A stretch of 64,000 bases of DNA, taken from positions 42,965,580-43,029,579 of the forward strand of contig NC_052353.1 of the NCBI RefSeq assembly GCF_009727055.1. The letters are read 5' to 3'. Source of the stretch: Benincasa hispida (Eukaryota; Streptophyta; Magnoliopsida; Cucurbitales; Cucurbitaceae). Position 1 is the stretch's first letter; each line of letters begins with the position of its first letter. The notes below the pieces were generated by a model. That model ran no database searches and was not told the DNA's origin. It saw only the letters and a list, made by a program, of their open reading frames with translations. The position numbers and the translations under genes are program-made. Of the stretch, positions 12,493-25,312 are shown one piece after another.

Positions 12493-14474
12493 TGTTTGTT
12501 TGGTTTTATGTCCTAAAACTCGTGGTTTGTAAACAATAAACTCATTCTGTAAATCAATAAAGTTGTTATTGAAGTTTGATTCAATAAATTTGTATTGGAT
12601 ATATGAATTGCTTATTTCGTTTTAGAAATAAATCCAATAAATTAAAAGATCCATGACTATTACATGAGTACCTAAACTTTATGTGGAGACATAATAGTGT
12701 ATCAGGTTCGAGTAAATAGTCTAAACAATCTATAGTATATGAATAAGGTTGGGTGCCTTATTCTGGTAACACTATCGGATACGGCCCACTCTCTAGTTGT
12801 TACAAAAAGTTGTAAAGTGCTACAGACGAAGTGATCCTGATTCGTACATGTAGTAACATGAGGAGTGAGGGCATCCCGTGCAATGAGTTTGCACACTATC
12901 AGACCAAGAAATAAATCACTTTTACTTTATAGCGTTGTTTATTGTTTAAGACTAACTATTTCAAAACGAAGACTTAGGTAACTTGACCTTAATCCTGAGC
13001 TAAATATAAACTTCTATTTATTCGAGATTATCCTTATATTTGCATATGTGAGGGTTGGCTCAACAGCGCCAGCTCAATAAGCCTCCTATTTCAGGAGTAA
13101 GACAGGGTAGATAGCTGGGGACATAGGGTGCAAGATGGAACTCACTCTTATCCGTTTTCAAGGATAATAGAGACGTTGTTCCCTTAAGTGTTGACTCCGG
13201 GTCTTGAACAAGGGGCCCCACCCTCTCATTGGCTCGAGAGGGACTTGGTTTGATGATCGGATCACAAACTAATTGTTCATTAGTGGATTAGTGGGACTTA
13301 AGGAACAAGAGGTAATCTCGAGGGTAGAAAAGCCATTTGACCCAGTCGTTATTACTAATCATGGTATATCGCATGAATAGGATATATCTACAGTGAGAAA
13401 GTGCAACTCTAGACTTAGTGGAGTGACCCAGTAGTTAATGAATAGGGATTATTTCGGTGTAAAGAGTCTAGCCGATTAATCTCGAATTGTTGGAGCCCAT
13501 GATCTATAGGTCCATTAGGTCCCCGTACTAGCTCACAAACAGATAAGCCTTAGAATTGCGTGATAAGTTGATTTGAAAGGTTCAAATTAGAATTAAGGGA
13601 ATTCGTAATTATATGGGATATAATTACACGTTTAATTTTGAAATTAAACGAAGTTGGAGAATCAATTAGTATTTAAATATGATTTAAATATTAATTTCAT
13701 GAATAGGGATTCATGGTAGTTGAATTGGTGATTAATTAATTTAATATTGGATATTAATTAATAAGAATTAATTAAATTGTTTAATTAAGTATTAACTATT
13801 AGTTTTATTAGAAAATTTAATTATTGAATTAACTTTTGTAAAATTAATAAAAAAATCTTAATTAAAAATTTGAAAGTTGATTTCGAAGATCAAAAATAAA
13901 AAATTGAAAATTAGTTTTTTAATTTTGATTTTGGAAATTAAAAATCAAAGAAAATGAGAAATTGGAAAACCCCACTTTGTGGAATTTTTCCACTCACCAC
14001 CAAGGAGCTCATTCACCAAACCACTATGCAATTCTTAGCAAATTCAAGGTAGCAACTATAATTCATACATGCTTCTTGATTGCATGATAGTCATGCAATA
14101 TATAGCTCAAATTCTGAGTGGAATGGCCATGCAATTTGTTGCTGAATTATGGAGAAATCAAGAGGTTGAAGAAGATTGTTCTTCAAAGTGAAAACCATAA
14201 AACCTTTCTCCAAATTTCCTTCAATTCATGCTTATTTTGAGTCCCATAACTCAATCTAAGGCTCCAAGAGAATAGTAGGGAAGACCTTGTGGTTGTTTAG
14301 AACCAAAGGAAAAGGAGATTGTAGCTGGAATTTAGGTTTCAAGTGGTACTTCAAAGGTTAGTGTTGAAACTCTCTTTTTAGTTTATGAACATGCTAAATT
14401 TGAAGTCAAAATTAATGAATAAGAATGCTTAATGATCATATTTTTCTCCCACTGCAAATTTATGTATTCCAACA
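12493..14474 (+). mobile_element. 3' LTR of decayed Copia element (~2 kb)
   Basis: It starts TGTTTGTTTGG then TTATGTCCTAAAACTCG and ends CCAACA at 14474, inverted ends of the TGTTGG...CCAACA type. The first 1.1 kb is alignable to the inverted LTR at 39902-41515 and more loosely to the LTRs at 245 and 25313. Shared blocks include the 'ggggcccc' tract, 'gagcccatgatctataggtcc', and the 'TTAGTGGAGTGACCCA' area. A purine-rich tract precedes it and no primer site follows, as expected for a 3' LTR. Confidence 0.75.
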
Positions 14475-14477
14475 TAG

Positions 14478-15821
14478 CTCATATCTTCATTACTAACACA
14501 TCATACCTTTTTAATGCATACTACCTTAGGCATTGGACACTTAGAAAAACTTTGGGGCTTTAATCATTTTAGCTTGCGGCAACTTAACCTCCCATTGCCT
14601 TGTCTAGCATCGCGCAATCAGCCAGCCCCTCGACGCCAATGGCCCTTCCTTGTGGCCTCCCTCGCTTGCGTGCACAGCCTCACGTGTGACTTATCACGTA
14701 GCCGTCTTGCCCATGCACCTACTCGTTGAGCTACTTGCTTATCCTTCCCAAGTAGCTGCCTGCTTGTTTAACATTTCTAGATTCAAGTTCAAGTGCAAAT
14801 AACTTAATTTTCAGACCTCGTCTCAAGAAATTTCCTTCTACATACTTGTTTAAAATTGAGTTAAAAATCTTACCTTAAAATTTCAGCTCAAAGTTTCTTG
14901 TGGTTTGGCCAGTAGCTTTAGATCTTTTAGCTGCTTGCTTATCCTTCCCAAGCAGCTGCTTGCTTGTTCAACAATTTCTATATTCAACTTCCAAAGCAAA
15001 TAACTCAAATTTCAGACCTCAACTTAAGAAATTTCTTTCTATAGAGTTGTTTAGAATCAGGTTATCAATCTTACCTTAAAATTTCAGCTCAAAATTCTTT
15101 GTCGTTTAATCAGGAGCTTCATATTTTCACCACTGCCCCGATTAACCCGATAACTTGACCTCTCTACAATTTCTTCATTCTTTGGCCTTTTTCCTTCAGA
15201 TTTTTTCTTCGAAAGCCCCACCACAGAAACTAAACTTCTTCAGCTTTCAAATGGATCTGATATCTCTCAGATAGCATGAAATAATTTTCCAAACCGAGCC
15301 TCTGAACTTCACCTTTCTTTTTATACCACCAGCTGCTTCCACTACATGAAACCTCATGCTGCCACCTCGCCCACTAACAGGTTTTAGGACTCTAATCGAG
15401 CTAGCTATATGGTTTAATGGGTGCTCAAGACTTCCTTAACATCCCTCATCAGCACCTCACTTCAGCCTTGTCATGCCTAGCCGCCCCATTGCCCTTGCTA
15501 ACACTTAACTCATTGCCTAAAGCTTCTCACACGACCAACACTAACAATTTTGGCCCGTCTAACTTTTCTAACACCAAACCCATCACTTAAGCCTTCTTTC
15601 ATGCCAAGGCTTCCTTCAAGCTTCCATACTTAGTCAAAATTTCTACTTCTCTAACCCCACATATTTTACCACCCAAGGCCTAACATAACTCAAGTTTTCT
15701 TCTTCACATTCTTCCTTCCTTGTTTCCCTACATTATGCCATAATTTCACATATCACTTACTTAACATTGTAACCACATGGCTATCATAATTAGGTAGGGA
15801 AAGTAGGGTTCGGGGTTTACA
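14478..15821 (-). mobile_element. Gypsy 3' LTR, minus orientation
   Basis: On the minus strand a polypurine tract (AGGGGGAGGTAAA near 15830) is followed by TGTAAACCCCGAACCCTAC, the start of an LTR, directly after a gypsy integrase tail. The LTR occupies roughly 1.3 kb to near 14478, where the Copia LTR abuts. The far end is not sharply visible. The 71-codon plus-strand ORF at 14514 has no recognisable domain and is treated as LTR sequence. Confidence 0.65.
14728..15115. repeat. ~200-bp diverged tandem duplication in gypsy LTR
   Basis: Two adjacent units begin with 'ttgcttatccttcccaag(t/c)agctg' at about 14735 and 14936. Both run through 'atttcagacctc', 'aagaaattt' and 'cttaccttaaaatttcagctca'. 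They are clearly homologous with scattered substitutions. The duplication lies within the minus-strand LTR. Confidence 0.8.
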
Positions 15822-16125
15822 ATTTACCTCCCCCTACAAGAAGTTTCGTCCTCAAAATTTACATGAAAAATACTAGTTGAATAGCTGGGGATACTTCTTC
15901 CTCATTTGCTCCTCGGCTTCCCAGGTGCCTTTCGTCTTGTTTCTGAGTACCTATTCTTTTCTATCGAGGATTTCCATTGGTTTCTCTTCATAACTCAAAT
16001 TCTCCTTGAGCTGTACCGGCTACTCTGTTAGTACATGCGTGGGATTAGGCACAAACTTCCTCAACATCGATACATGGAATACATCATGAGATTTATGCAT
16101 GCATGTAGTAACGGTCCAATTCCAG
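15822..16125 (-). pseudogene. Gypsy integrase C-terminal tail
   Basis: Minus-strand translation gives VFHVSMLRKFVPNPTHVL, then VQLKENLSYEEKPMEILDRKE, then VLRNKTK joined directly to GTWEAEEQMRKKYPQLF. In intact Tekay/Del-like elements about a dozen residues lie between the last two blocks, so there is a small internal deletion. Stops are also present. The 'attttgaggacgaaactt' segment and polypurine tract before the LTR are typical of this lineage. The sequence upstream on the minus strand is lost at about 16125. Confidence 0.82.
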
Positions 16126-16598
16126 TCCTAGAAAGTAGTGACACTTTATCTATAAAATTACAATATGCTATTATTTTGCAATATTCGGTATGTTTTTCTG
16201 AATTTTTATTTCTAATTAATAATTAAAGAAAAGGAGCTAAATCCTTTCCACTAGAGATTTGATCCTTCATCACTTTAGAGACTAGGGGCCAGTTTTTATA
16301 ATCTTCTCTATATTAGTAAATTTTTTTCCTTTAAATATGACCCTCTTTCCTTAAAAATAGATAGAAATGGTTACAAATTTAAGTAAATTATTTTTTATAT
16401 TTAACTCTATAATAAATTGTAATTATTATTTCCAGTTTTAATTTCTAAACAAAAAATGTCATATGGCACCTATACTTTGAGATTTTTTTTTTAATTATGA
16501 GGCAAGACTTCGTTAGTGATACGAAATTACAAATATTAGACCAAAAAAGCTGAAAAATAGAATGGTTTTTCAAAAAAAAAAAAAAAAAGGCTTAATTC
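16126..16598. other. Transporter 3' flank, no gene seen
   Basis: AT-rich sequence. The last ~100 bases before the transporter stop codon, including a run of A's near 16571, resemble 58620-58705 downstream of the second transporter copy, so this is duplicated 3' UTR or flank. Nothing else is recognised. Confidence 0.5.
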
Positions 16599-19025
16599 CT
16601 AACCATTTCCACTATTTTCCACGTCATCTGAAGTATCAGCCTTCTTAACAGAGAATTTCCACAGCAAATTACCAAAAAGTCCTTCAACTTGCTCCAAATT
16701 CTTTCCACGTGTCTCTGGAAAGATCACATAAAAGAACACCCAACCAACCATCGCAATGCCAGCAAAGAGAAAAAACGTGCCGCCAATTGTAATCGCGTTG
16801 TATAAGGACAAAAACGTCATTGACACAACTCCACCCATCATGGTATTCACCACCATCCCCATGCTCACCCCTTGAGCACGTAGCTTCAATGGGAATAACT
16901 CCGAGCTGACGTAAGTCATCGGCCCGATCCCTGTCGAGAAAAATGCCACGACGGTTAACACCATGGCAACGCAAAACCCCACCACCCACGTGTCTTGCTC
17001 ATGCGACCGCTCAATAATCGTTAGCCCAACCCCTAATGTAATTAAGGATATGATCATTCCACCGATGCTCGTCAAAATCAACGGTCGTCGCCCTACTCGA
17101 TCGAACAGGACGGTGGCGACCAAGATGAAAACTGTCTTTGTCACGCCGACGGCCACCGTAGCGAGAAGCTTGTGGTCGGAGGATGATATTCCGGCCTTCG
17201 CAAAGATTCTAGGACTGTATAAAACGACAGCGTTCATGCCAGAGGCTTCCTGGAAGAAATGCACGCCGATGACGGTTATCAGGATGTGGCGGACGGCTGG
17301 CGTTGGGTGAAGGAAGAACTCTTTCCATACGTCGTCGCTTTTGCTGCTCTGTTTTGGGATTTGAACGACGTCGTCTTCGCAATTTGCTGGAATTCCGACG
17401 GCATTTTTTATGTCATCGAGGCGTTGTAGAGATTCTTCAATGGAATCTGAGGTTCTTATGAGGACTTGTTTGGCTTCGGCAAGACGGCCTTGCATTACAA
17501 GCCATCGTGGAGATTCCGGCGTTACGAGAATTACAACGACGGCTAAGAACACCGATGGGATTAATCCAATTCCGAGCATAAATCGCCATCCTAGTTGAAC
17601 TGGAAGCTTGGAGAATGCATAATTTGAAATGTATCCAAGTAAGATACCGACATTAACAAACACCTGAAACAAAATCCCAAAAAATTGCCACATAAATTTG
17701 CAAAGAAATAATGAAATCCAAATGGAAGAAGAAGAGAATTGAGCCTAATTTCAATCGAAAGATAATGGAAAATTGTCAAAAATAATCATCCTCAAGTTTC
17801 ACTTTTCACAATTAGAACGTTTTTCTCGGTGCTTCTCGACCGAGATCGATTACCTAGATTGGTATATAATGTTAACTTTTCCAATGTTTTTTCAACTATC
17901 GACTCTTTTTGCTTTTTTGGTAGGAACAGCGATCAAAATTCACGTAATTTTCTATTTTTTTTCCAAAATTTAAAAATAACAATACCATATATTATAGAAT
18001 TTTGAGAAATTAGAGAAGATAATTGATAAATCTATTTAGATGATCGGTGAATCAATTTGAAAATTTATGAAAATATAAATTGAGTGCAAACTTTGCAAGA
18101 TATGCAAGATTTTATATAAGATTTAAGAAAAATTACCAGAAAATTTTTGAAAAAAAAAAGGTAAGATTTGGCCTAAGTTAGAAAGATAAGATAATATTTG
18201 AAACAAAATTAGGCGGATCTTGGTGATATTTCGAGCAAAATTTTATCAAGAAATTCAAATCTAGATGTTCATTCTACGCAAAATTATATCCACAAAGCTC
18301 AAAAGTATTGATAGTTGAAGATAAAATGAAATTTTATTTTTTAGTTCCTTAGTGTGATCCTGGAGAAATATTGAGAAAAACTATTCCAGAAATTGCTAGT
18401 TTTAAAAGGTGAAACTCAAACGGGTTTTATTTCCAACAATTTTAGCTGACCTCTGGGAAAGAGGAAAGGCAGCCACGAGACGATGCGGGAGAAATCTCAG
18501 CGGTGTAAACAGAGGCAATCGCCGAAGCGTAACCAATACCGATACCGGCAACGAATCTGCCGGACATGAGAAGGCTGTAGTTAGGGGCGAACCCCATGAG
18601 AATGGCTCCGACGAAGAAAAATCCGGCGGAGAGAGCCATGGTGTAGCGACGGCCGATTGAATCAGAGGTTTTGCCAGCGGCGGCGGCGCCAATAGTAGCG
18701 TAAAGACTGATGATTCCGACCAGGATTTCCACTTCCACATCAGAAATTTGAAAATCCTCTTGAATGTAGATTGCCGCACCACTCATTACACCGATATCTG
18801 TTTGAATACACAAAAATTTCTAGAAATCAAGGGGGGCGGTGAAGAACAGAGACGAAGAATTGAAAGGAAGTAAAATTTCTTACCGTAACCGAGCAAGACC
18901 GCACACATGGAAGCGACGATTGCACATAGAAAAGAAAATCTGTTTGTTTTGGGTTTGTCGAATGATTCAATTAAAGGAAAATGGAGGCCGGAAGTTGCAG
19001 AAACGTCATCATTCCGGCGGCCCAT
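16599..19025 (-). CDS. PLT5: Polyol/monosaccharide transporter (PLT5-like), intact
   Basis: This is a major facilitator superfamily sugar porter, expected at the plasma membrane as a proton symporter for polyols and monosaccharides. Three exons join to 517 codons: 19025-18884, 18797-18451 and 17663-16599. Introns of 86 and 787 bases have GT-AG ends, and the phases agree (47 codons plus one base, then phase 0). Visible family features are GYDIGVMSGAAIYIQEDF after TM1, GRRYTM after TM2-3, PESPRWLVMQGR after TM6, DRVGRRPL in the second half, and PETRG at the end of TM12. Length and start (MGRRNDD, a short cytosolic N-terminus) fit the family. No stop, shift or missing motif is seen. Substrate preference cannot be read from sequence. 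The homologue at 58.7-60.5 kb shares its structure. Confidence 0.93.
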
Positions 19026-20230
19026 ATTTTGTTTTCTGGATAACTTGAAACTTTGAAAATAAAATTTATGTTTTATTCTTTTGACTGTAAGCTTGGTCGG
19101 TGTGTTTGAATTTAACTGTGTTAAATTCTGTTAAATTACCAATATGTCCCTGGGCTTTTGAAGATTTTTAAATATTATGATATTATTTAATAGAATCATT
19201 TAAAAAAAAAAGTTGAATTTTTCTGTATTACGATAAACTGAAAGTTCGAAATTCGAAATTAAACTGTTTAACTTTTCGTGGTATTTATGTCCATTTTTAA
19301 TATATGGTAGAATTTGAGAATAATTTTAAAAGGATTAAAATCTAAGATCACTTTAAAATCTATCTTCAAAGATTTAAAATCAAAATACACATTTATTTTG
19401 TTCACAAAAGTAAAATCAAACATTAGTTTTAAAAAATATATTAAAAATTTTGTTTCGAAGGAATTTTCAAAAATAGAAAATTAAGGGAAACTATTTACAC
19501 AAAATAGCAAAATTTAATCATTTTAGATTTTTATTAGTTTCTATTACTAATAGACCAATCATATGTTTCTATCCGTTTTTATCACTAATAAATATTAATA
19601 TAAGTCTATCAATGTCTACCAATATTTTTTCACTATTTTTTAAAATAGTTTGACATTTTTTCTATATTTGAAAATTTTCCTTTTAGTAGATATAACAATA
19701 ATTATTTTGTAAGGTTAAAATAGATTTTACTTCGTAATTTCAAATATTATTCATATTTTTAATAAATCTTAAAACTAATCTCCCTATTAATTTTATTTTT
19801 GGTTTTCTTAAAGAAGTCTGTATTTTTTTTTTCTTAATTTTGAAATTTTTAATTGAAAGTTATTATTATGTAATCCATTTCGATAGAATTTAACTTTAAA
19901 AAATAAATTATAAATTTATTGTAAATACAAAAGACTGAAATGAAATGATGAAATATATATGAATTAAAGTGGAATGAAATAAATATAGGGATCAAATTAT
20001 TTTTGTCTAGCTTGAAGATGGGAAATTGCATTTTCCAACTTGAAATGTTTTTAGAGGATGAAAGTAACCTACTATTTTAATACTTCTTTTTCTAACATTT
20101 TTTTTTTTTTTACTATTTTAATTTCAATTTTAATTTCACAAAAACTCTCTTTTTCTTTAGTACATTTTTAATTATTTATTTAATGCATACATTTTCCTTC
20201 CATTTACTATTGTTTAATCTAATTGTAGTA
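19026..20230. other. Transporter upstream region, no gene seen
   Basis: AT-rich intergenic sequence upstream of the minus-strand transporter. About 150 bases next to the start codon (to near 19180) are alignable with 60480-60630 upstream of the second copy, for example the 'ttaccaatatgtcc' and 'ggcttttgaagattttt' words, so they are likely the duplicated core promoter. Around 19510-19640 there is a 'ctattactaatag' and 'tatcactaat' region that could be a MITE, but I cannot define its ends. Confidence 0.45.
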
Positions 20231-20990
20231 TGCCTCGCATATTTGTCTGCTACAATGGCTTTTTGGAAGGAGGATGAACGAGATATTATGTAGGTGGTAA
20301 TCTGGGGTGTTTGGAAGATATGACATTGGATATGAGGAATTTTTGTATGAGTTGTATAAACTATGTGGGATTAACCCGAACCAGCAAGACCTAATCCTAA
20401 GATGTTTATAGAATTTGGATCTAGAATTCTTACTTATTTGATGAGGAATGACTAGGAACTGAGCTTCTTATTAAATGGTGAAGATGCATTTAGACCCTCT
20501 ATATACTTATTAATGATCCCCAAGTATGGTAGTGGATTGAGAAATGACATGAAAAACGTTGATTGTTCATACCAACCAAGCTTTCCATATAACCTAGCAC
20601 AAGAATCCCCACCCTCTTATTATCCCGCACCACCTTTCGTTGAACAATATTTTCCACCACATGAGATTTATATGGTCATGTACCATCGCTAACTCGCTTA
20701 ACCAATAATGTAGCCTCGTACAACCTAGCTGATGATGGTTTCTATGCTGACCCATTCGTCTTCTTCAAGACATGGTCTGACACAAGAAAATTTGAGTTTA
20801 GATGGGGGGATTTCTGGAGAAGGTCAATACAAGAACGTAGATGATGATGAAGATGACGATGATTACTATATGTACGAAGAAGAAGACTTAGATGATGATA
20901 CTGATTACTCGAATGAAGATGGTAATGTTAGACTCGATTACAAGAGTTGTTTCTATCTAATGGTTGAGAATGTCTTATCCTAGTGAAAGG
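20231..20990 (+). pseudogene. Mutator-like (MULE) transposase N-terminal relic
   Basis: Translation from the ATG at 20231 gives MPRIFVCYNGFLEGG, a stop, then RYYVGG. This resembles the ubiquitin-like N-terminal region found in many plant MULE proteins. A proline-rich stretch and then a strongly acidic stretch at 20820-20920 (DDDEDDDDYYMYEEEDLDDDTD) follow, also usual in the N-terminal half of these proteins. Several in-frame stops are present and no DDE domain follows, because a Copia gag starts at 21167. Function is lost. The assignment rests on pattern and not on a search. Confidence 0.45.
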
Positions 20991-21166
20991 GCACTTGATC
21001 ATCCCATCGATGACTTTTGCCCTACCTCGCTAGGGCATCATTGCAAAATAGATGTTTTTTCACTCAAGGTACATAAGAACTATTTTGCTAAAACTAAATT
21101 GGTGTTAAAAGTGGTAATACATAGATTTATTAAGTTTGTTCGTAGTTTTTTCAGCAACTTTTAAAA

Positions 21167-22050
21167 TGGCAACCACCACATTAGCTCTATTGAGTGCCAC
21201 TGGTGAAAACTACGCTAGTTGAAAAAACATGATTAATACCATTCTTATCATCGATGACTTGAGGTTCATCCTTACGGAAGAGTGTCTTCCTATTCCAACT
21301 TAGACCGCCACTTGAAATGTTCGGGAGACATATGAGAAATAGATATGGGCGAACGAGAAGGCTCAAGCTTACATCTTGCCCAATCTGAATGAAGTTCTGG
21401 CCAAGAAGCATGAGCCTATGGTCTCTGCACGTGAGATCATGGAGTCCCTGCGGGGAATGTTTGGATAACAATTTGCATAGCTCAAGCACGAAGCTCTAAA
21501 ATGCATCTTCAACTCCAAAATGGAGGAAGATACATCTGTTCAAGACCACATTCTGAACATGATGGTCCACTTCATTGTGGCAGAAATTAATGGGGCCCGC
21601 ATCGATGAGGGCAACCAGATTAGCTTTATTTTGCACATGTTGCCAGAAAGCTTCCTTCACTCTGTCAGCAATGTTGTGCTAAACAAAGTTGATTATACCT
21701 TTACAACTCTTCTCAACGAGTTACAGACATTCCAATCCTTGTTGAAAAGCAAGGAGAAGAAGGTTGGTGAGGTGAATATTGCTTCATCATCTAAGAAGTT
21801 CCATCGAGGTTTCATCTCATAAACTAAGTCTGTACCTTCTACTTCTAACACTACTAAGTGGAAGAAGAAGAAGGGTAGTAAGGCAAAAAGAAAGGCACCA
21901 GCTAACCCACAACCTGTCGCACAACGGGGTAGATGACCAGCGCCGATTGAAAAAGGAAAATGTTTCCGTTGCAACCAAGATGGGCATTGAAAGCAAAACT
22001 GTCCCCGCTGGTTGAAGGAGAAGAAAAAAGCTAAGGCCAAGGCAAAATAA
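21167..22050 (+). pseudogene. Copia gag with multiple stops
   Basis: Starts ATGGCAACCACC (MATTTLALLSATGENYAS). The capsid (UBN2-like) core is interrupted by at least five stops in its first 100 codons, then is open from 21520 (MEEDTSVQDHILNMMVHF) to 21820. A basic linker leads to a zinc knuckle CFRCNQDGH-stop-KQNC near 21960-22000, with a TGA in place of the usual W. No 5' LTR or primer site is visible upstream. A MULE relic lies there, so the 5' end has been lost. Confidence 0.87.
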
Positions 22051-22083
22051 GGTAAATATGATTTACTAGTTTTAGAAACTTGT

Positions 22084-25000
22084 TTAGTGGAAAATGATGA
22101 TTCTGCCTGGATTATAGACTCTGAGGACACTAATCATATTTGTTCTTCTTTTCAGGGGATTATATCCTAGCTGCAGCTTGAGACTAGTGAGATAACGATG
22201 CAAGTAGGCACCGGGCACGTCGTCTCAGCTGTGGCAGTAGAAGGCCTCCAGCTAACTTTACAAAATAAATTTATCATTTTACATGATGTATATGTTGTTC
22301 CTGACTTAAAGCAAAACTTAATTTCTGTAAAGTGTTTGATTGAATGTAAATATACTCTCAACTTTTTGGTGAATAAAGTGTTTATTCTAAAAGATGGTGT
22401 TGAGATATGTTCAGCAAAACTGAAAAATAATTTGTATGTGCTAAGGCCGTTAGCAACAAATTCACTCCATAATATAGAGATGTTTAAAACTATCGTAACT
22501 CAAACAAACAACTTAAAGTTTCTCCTAAGGAAAATGCCCAACTTTGGCACCTTCGATTAGGGCACATAAATCTCAATAGGATTGAGAGGTTGGTGAAGAA
22601 TGGACTTCTAAGCGAGTTAAAGGAAAATTCTTTACCTGTGTGCGAGTCATGCCTTGAAGACAAGATGACTAAAAGACCTTTTACTAGAAAAGGTTATCGA
22701 GCCAAAGAGCCTCTAGAGTTAATGCATTCAGAACTTTGTAGTCCGATGAATGTGCAAGCCAGGGGAGGCTACGAGTATTTCATCACTTTTACTATTGATT
22801 ATTCGAGGTATGGGTATGTTTATTTGACACAACGAAAGTCAGAATCCTTTGAAAAGTTCAAAGAGTTCAAGGTTGAAGTTGAAAGTGCATTAGATAAATG
22901 GATTAAAACACTTCGATCAGATCAGAGTGCAGAGTCTTTGGAATCTGAGTTCCAGAACTATATGATAGAACATAGAATCGTTTTCCAACTCTCAACGCCT
23001 GGTACACCTCAGAAGAATGGTGTATCGAAGAAGAGAAACAAAACCCTATTGAACATGCTTTGGTCGATGATGAGTTATGCTTCCTCATCGGATTCATTTT
23101 GGGGTTTTGCAGTGGAGACTGTAGCTTATATCCTCAACTGTGTTCCTTCGAAGAGTGTTGCCATAATACCTTTAGAGTTGTGGAACGGACGTAAAGCTGG
23201 TTTGTGTCACTTCTGCATCTGGGGTTGCCCAGCATGTACTTGAGGCTAATCCTAAGAAACTGGAACCACATTCGAGGTTGTGCCTATTTGTAGGCTACCC
23301 CAAAGGGACACGAGGGGGTTACTTTCATGATTCTAAAAAAAGCAAAGTGTTTGTGTCAACAAACGCTACCTTCCTTGAGGAGGATCATATAGGGGGCACA
23401 GTCCACGTAGTAAAATCGTGTTGCGTGAACTTTCCAACGAAGCTACTAAAGCTTCAACAAGAGTTGTTGAAGAGCATGCTACATCAATAAGAGTTGTTGA
23501 TGGAAGTTCATCTAGTAGGACAAATTCACCTCAAGAGTTGAGGGAGCCTCGACGTAGTGGGAGGGTTGCGAACCCATCTGTTCGCTATAAGGGTTTCACT
23601 GAAATCCTGGCTATGATAACCGATGGCGAGGTTGTGGATCCGTGTCTTACAAGAAGGTAATGGAGGATGTCAACCGGGATGAATGGGTCAAATCCATGAA
23701 TCCCGAGATGGAGTCTATGTATTTCAACTCAGTATGGAATCTTGTCGATCAACCTGATGGGGTTAAACCTATAGGTTGCAAATGAATCTACAAGAGGAAG
23801 CAGGGTGCTGATGGGAAGGTGCAAACCTTCAAGGTAGACTTGTGGCAAAGGGTTATACCTTAGTGTAGGGAGTTGACTATGAGGAGACTTTCTCGCATGT
23901 TGCCATATTGAAGTCTATCCGCATCCTCATATCCATTACCTCATATTATAACTATAAGATATGGAAAATGGATGTCAAGATTGCCTTTTTAAATGGTAAT
24001 CTTGAAGAGACTATTTGTATGGTGTAACCCGAGGAATTCATAGCCTAAGGTCAAGAGCAAAAGGTTTGCAAACTAAATCAATCCATTTATGGGCAGAAAC
24101 AAGCATCTTGATCTTGGAACATAATGTTTGACACTGCGATAAAATCTTACGACTTTGACCAAAATGTTGATGAGCCTGTGTCTACAAGAAAATCATCAAT
24201 AGATCAATAGTTTTCCTAATGTTATATGTAGATGATACCCTACTCATTGGGAATGATGTAGGTTTATGAACTTCAGTTAAAAACTGGCTAGCGATCCAAT
24301 TCCAAATGAAAGATTTGGGAGAGGCTTAGTTTGTTCTTGAGATTCAGATTTTTTAGGATCGAAAGAACAAAGTGCTAGTGCTGTCTCAGACATCTTACAT
24401 TGACAAGATGTTGATCAAGTACTTGATGCAGAACTCCAAAAGAGGCCTATTGCCTTTTCAGCATGGATTTACATTATCTAAGGAACAGTGTCCTAAGTTA
24501 CCTCAAGAGGTTGAGGAAATGAGATGGGTCTCCTATGCATCGTCGTGGACAGTTTGATGTATGCGATGTTATGTACTCAACCTGACATGTGCTACACTGT
24601 GAAGATAGTCAGTAGATATCAGTCTAATCCAAGACAGGGTCACTGGACTGCCGTCAAGAACATCCTAAAGTATCTTTGGAGAACGAGGGACTACATGCTC
24701 GTGTAAGGATCTAAGGATTTGATCCTCACTGGATACATGAACTCTGATTTCAGATTGATAAGGATTCTCAAAAATCCACTTCAGGATTAGTGTTCACTCT
24801 TAATGGAGGAACTGTAGTATGGTGAAACACTAAGCAGGGGTGCTTCACTGACTCCACGATGGAGGTCGAGTATGTAGCAGCTTGTGAAGCTGCTAAGGAG
24901 GCCGTTTGGCTCAGAAAGTTCCTAACTGATCTGGAAGTTGTTCCAGACATGTCTAGGCCCATCACCCTTTATTATGATAATAGTGGTGTTGTGGTGAATT

Positions 25001-25208
25001 CCAGGGAGCCTAGGAGTCATAAGCGCGACTAACATATAGAGTGGAAGTATCATTTCATCCACGAGATTGTGCATCGAGGGGACGTGATAGTCACGAAGAT
25101 AGCTTCGGAGCACAATGTTGATGACTCGTTTACGAAGGCTCTCACGACTACAGCTTTTAAGGGTCACCTACAGAGTATGGGTCTACGGGATCGTCCGCGG
25201 TTGGATTA
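22084..25208 (+). pseudogene. Copia pol (PR-IN-RT-RNase H), decayed
   Basis: The protease site reads WIIDSEDTNH where DSGATNH is expected, so the catalytic triad is altered. The GAG-pre-integrase zinc region is at about 22540-22680 (LWHLRLGH-like, CESCLEDKMTKRPF). The integrase core has TIDYSRYG and TLRSDQSAE, but NGVSKKRN in place of NGVSERRN, losing the catalytic Glu. CLFVGYPKGTRGGYF starts at 23281. RT (23660-24360) has many stops but keeps YVDDTLLIGND near 24224. RNase H runs from about 24840 (MEVEYVAACEAAKEAVWL, YDNSGVVVN) to GLRDRP near 25200. Domain order is Copia-type. It is non-functional. Confidence 0.9.
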
Positions 25209-25312
25209 GGGCAAGTGCGAGATTTTGTACTGCGCCTTAGTGCCCTATTTTATTATTTTGTACTTATTTTTATCTTGTACACCCACTCACTTTAGGACAA
25301 GTGGGAGATTGT

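Noticed and set aside
14514..14729. 71-codon ORF near a GC-richer patch
   Set aside because: It lies in a gypsy LTR on the opposite strand, with no domain. GC content there is a property of the LTR.
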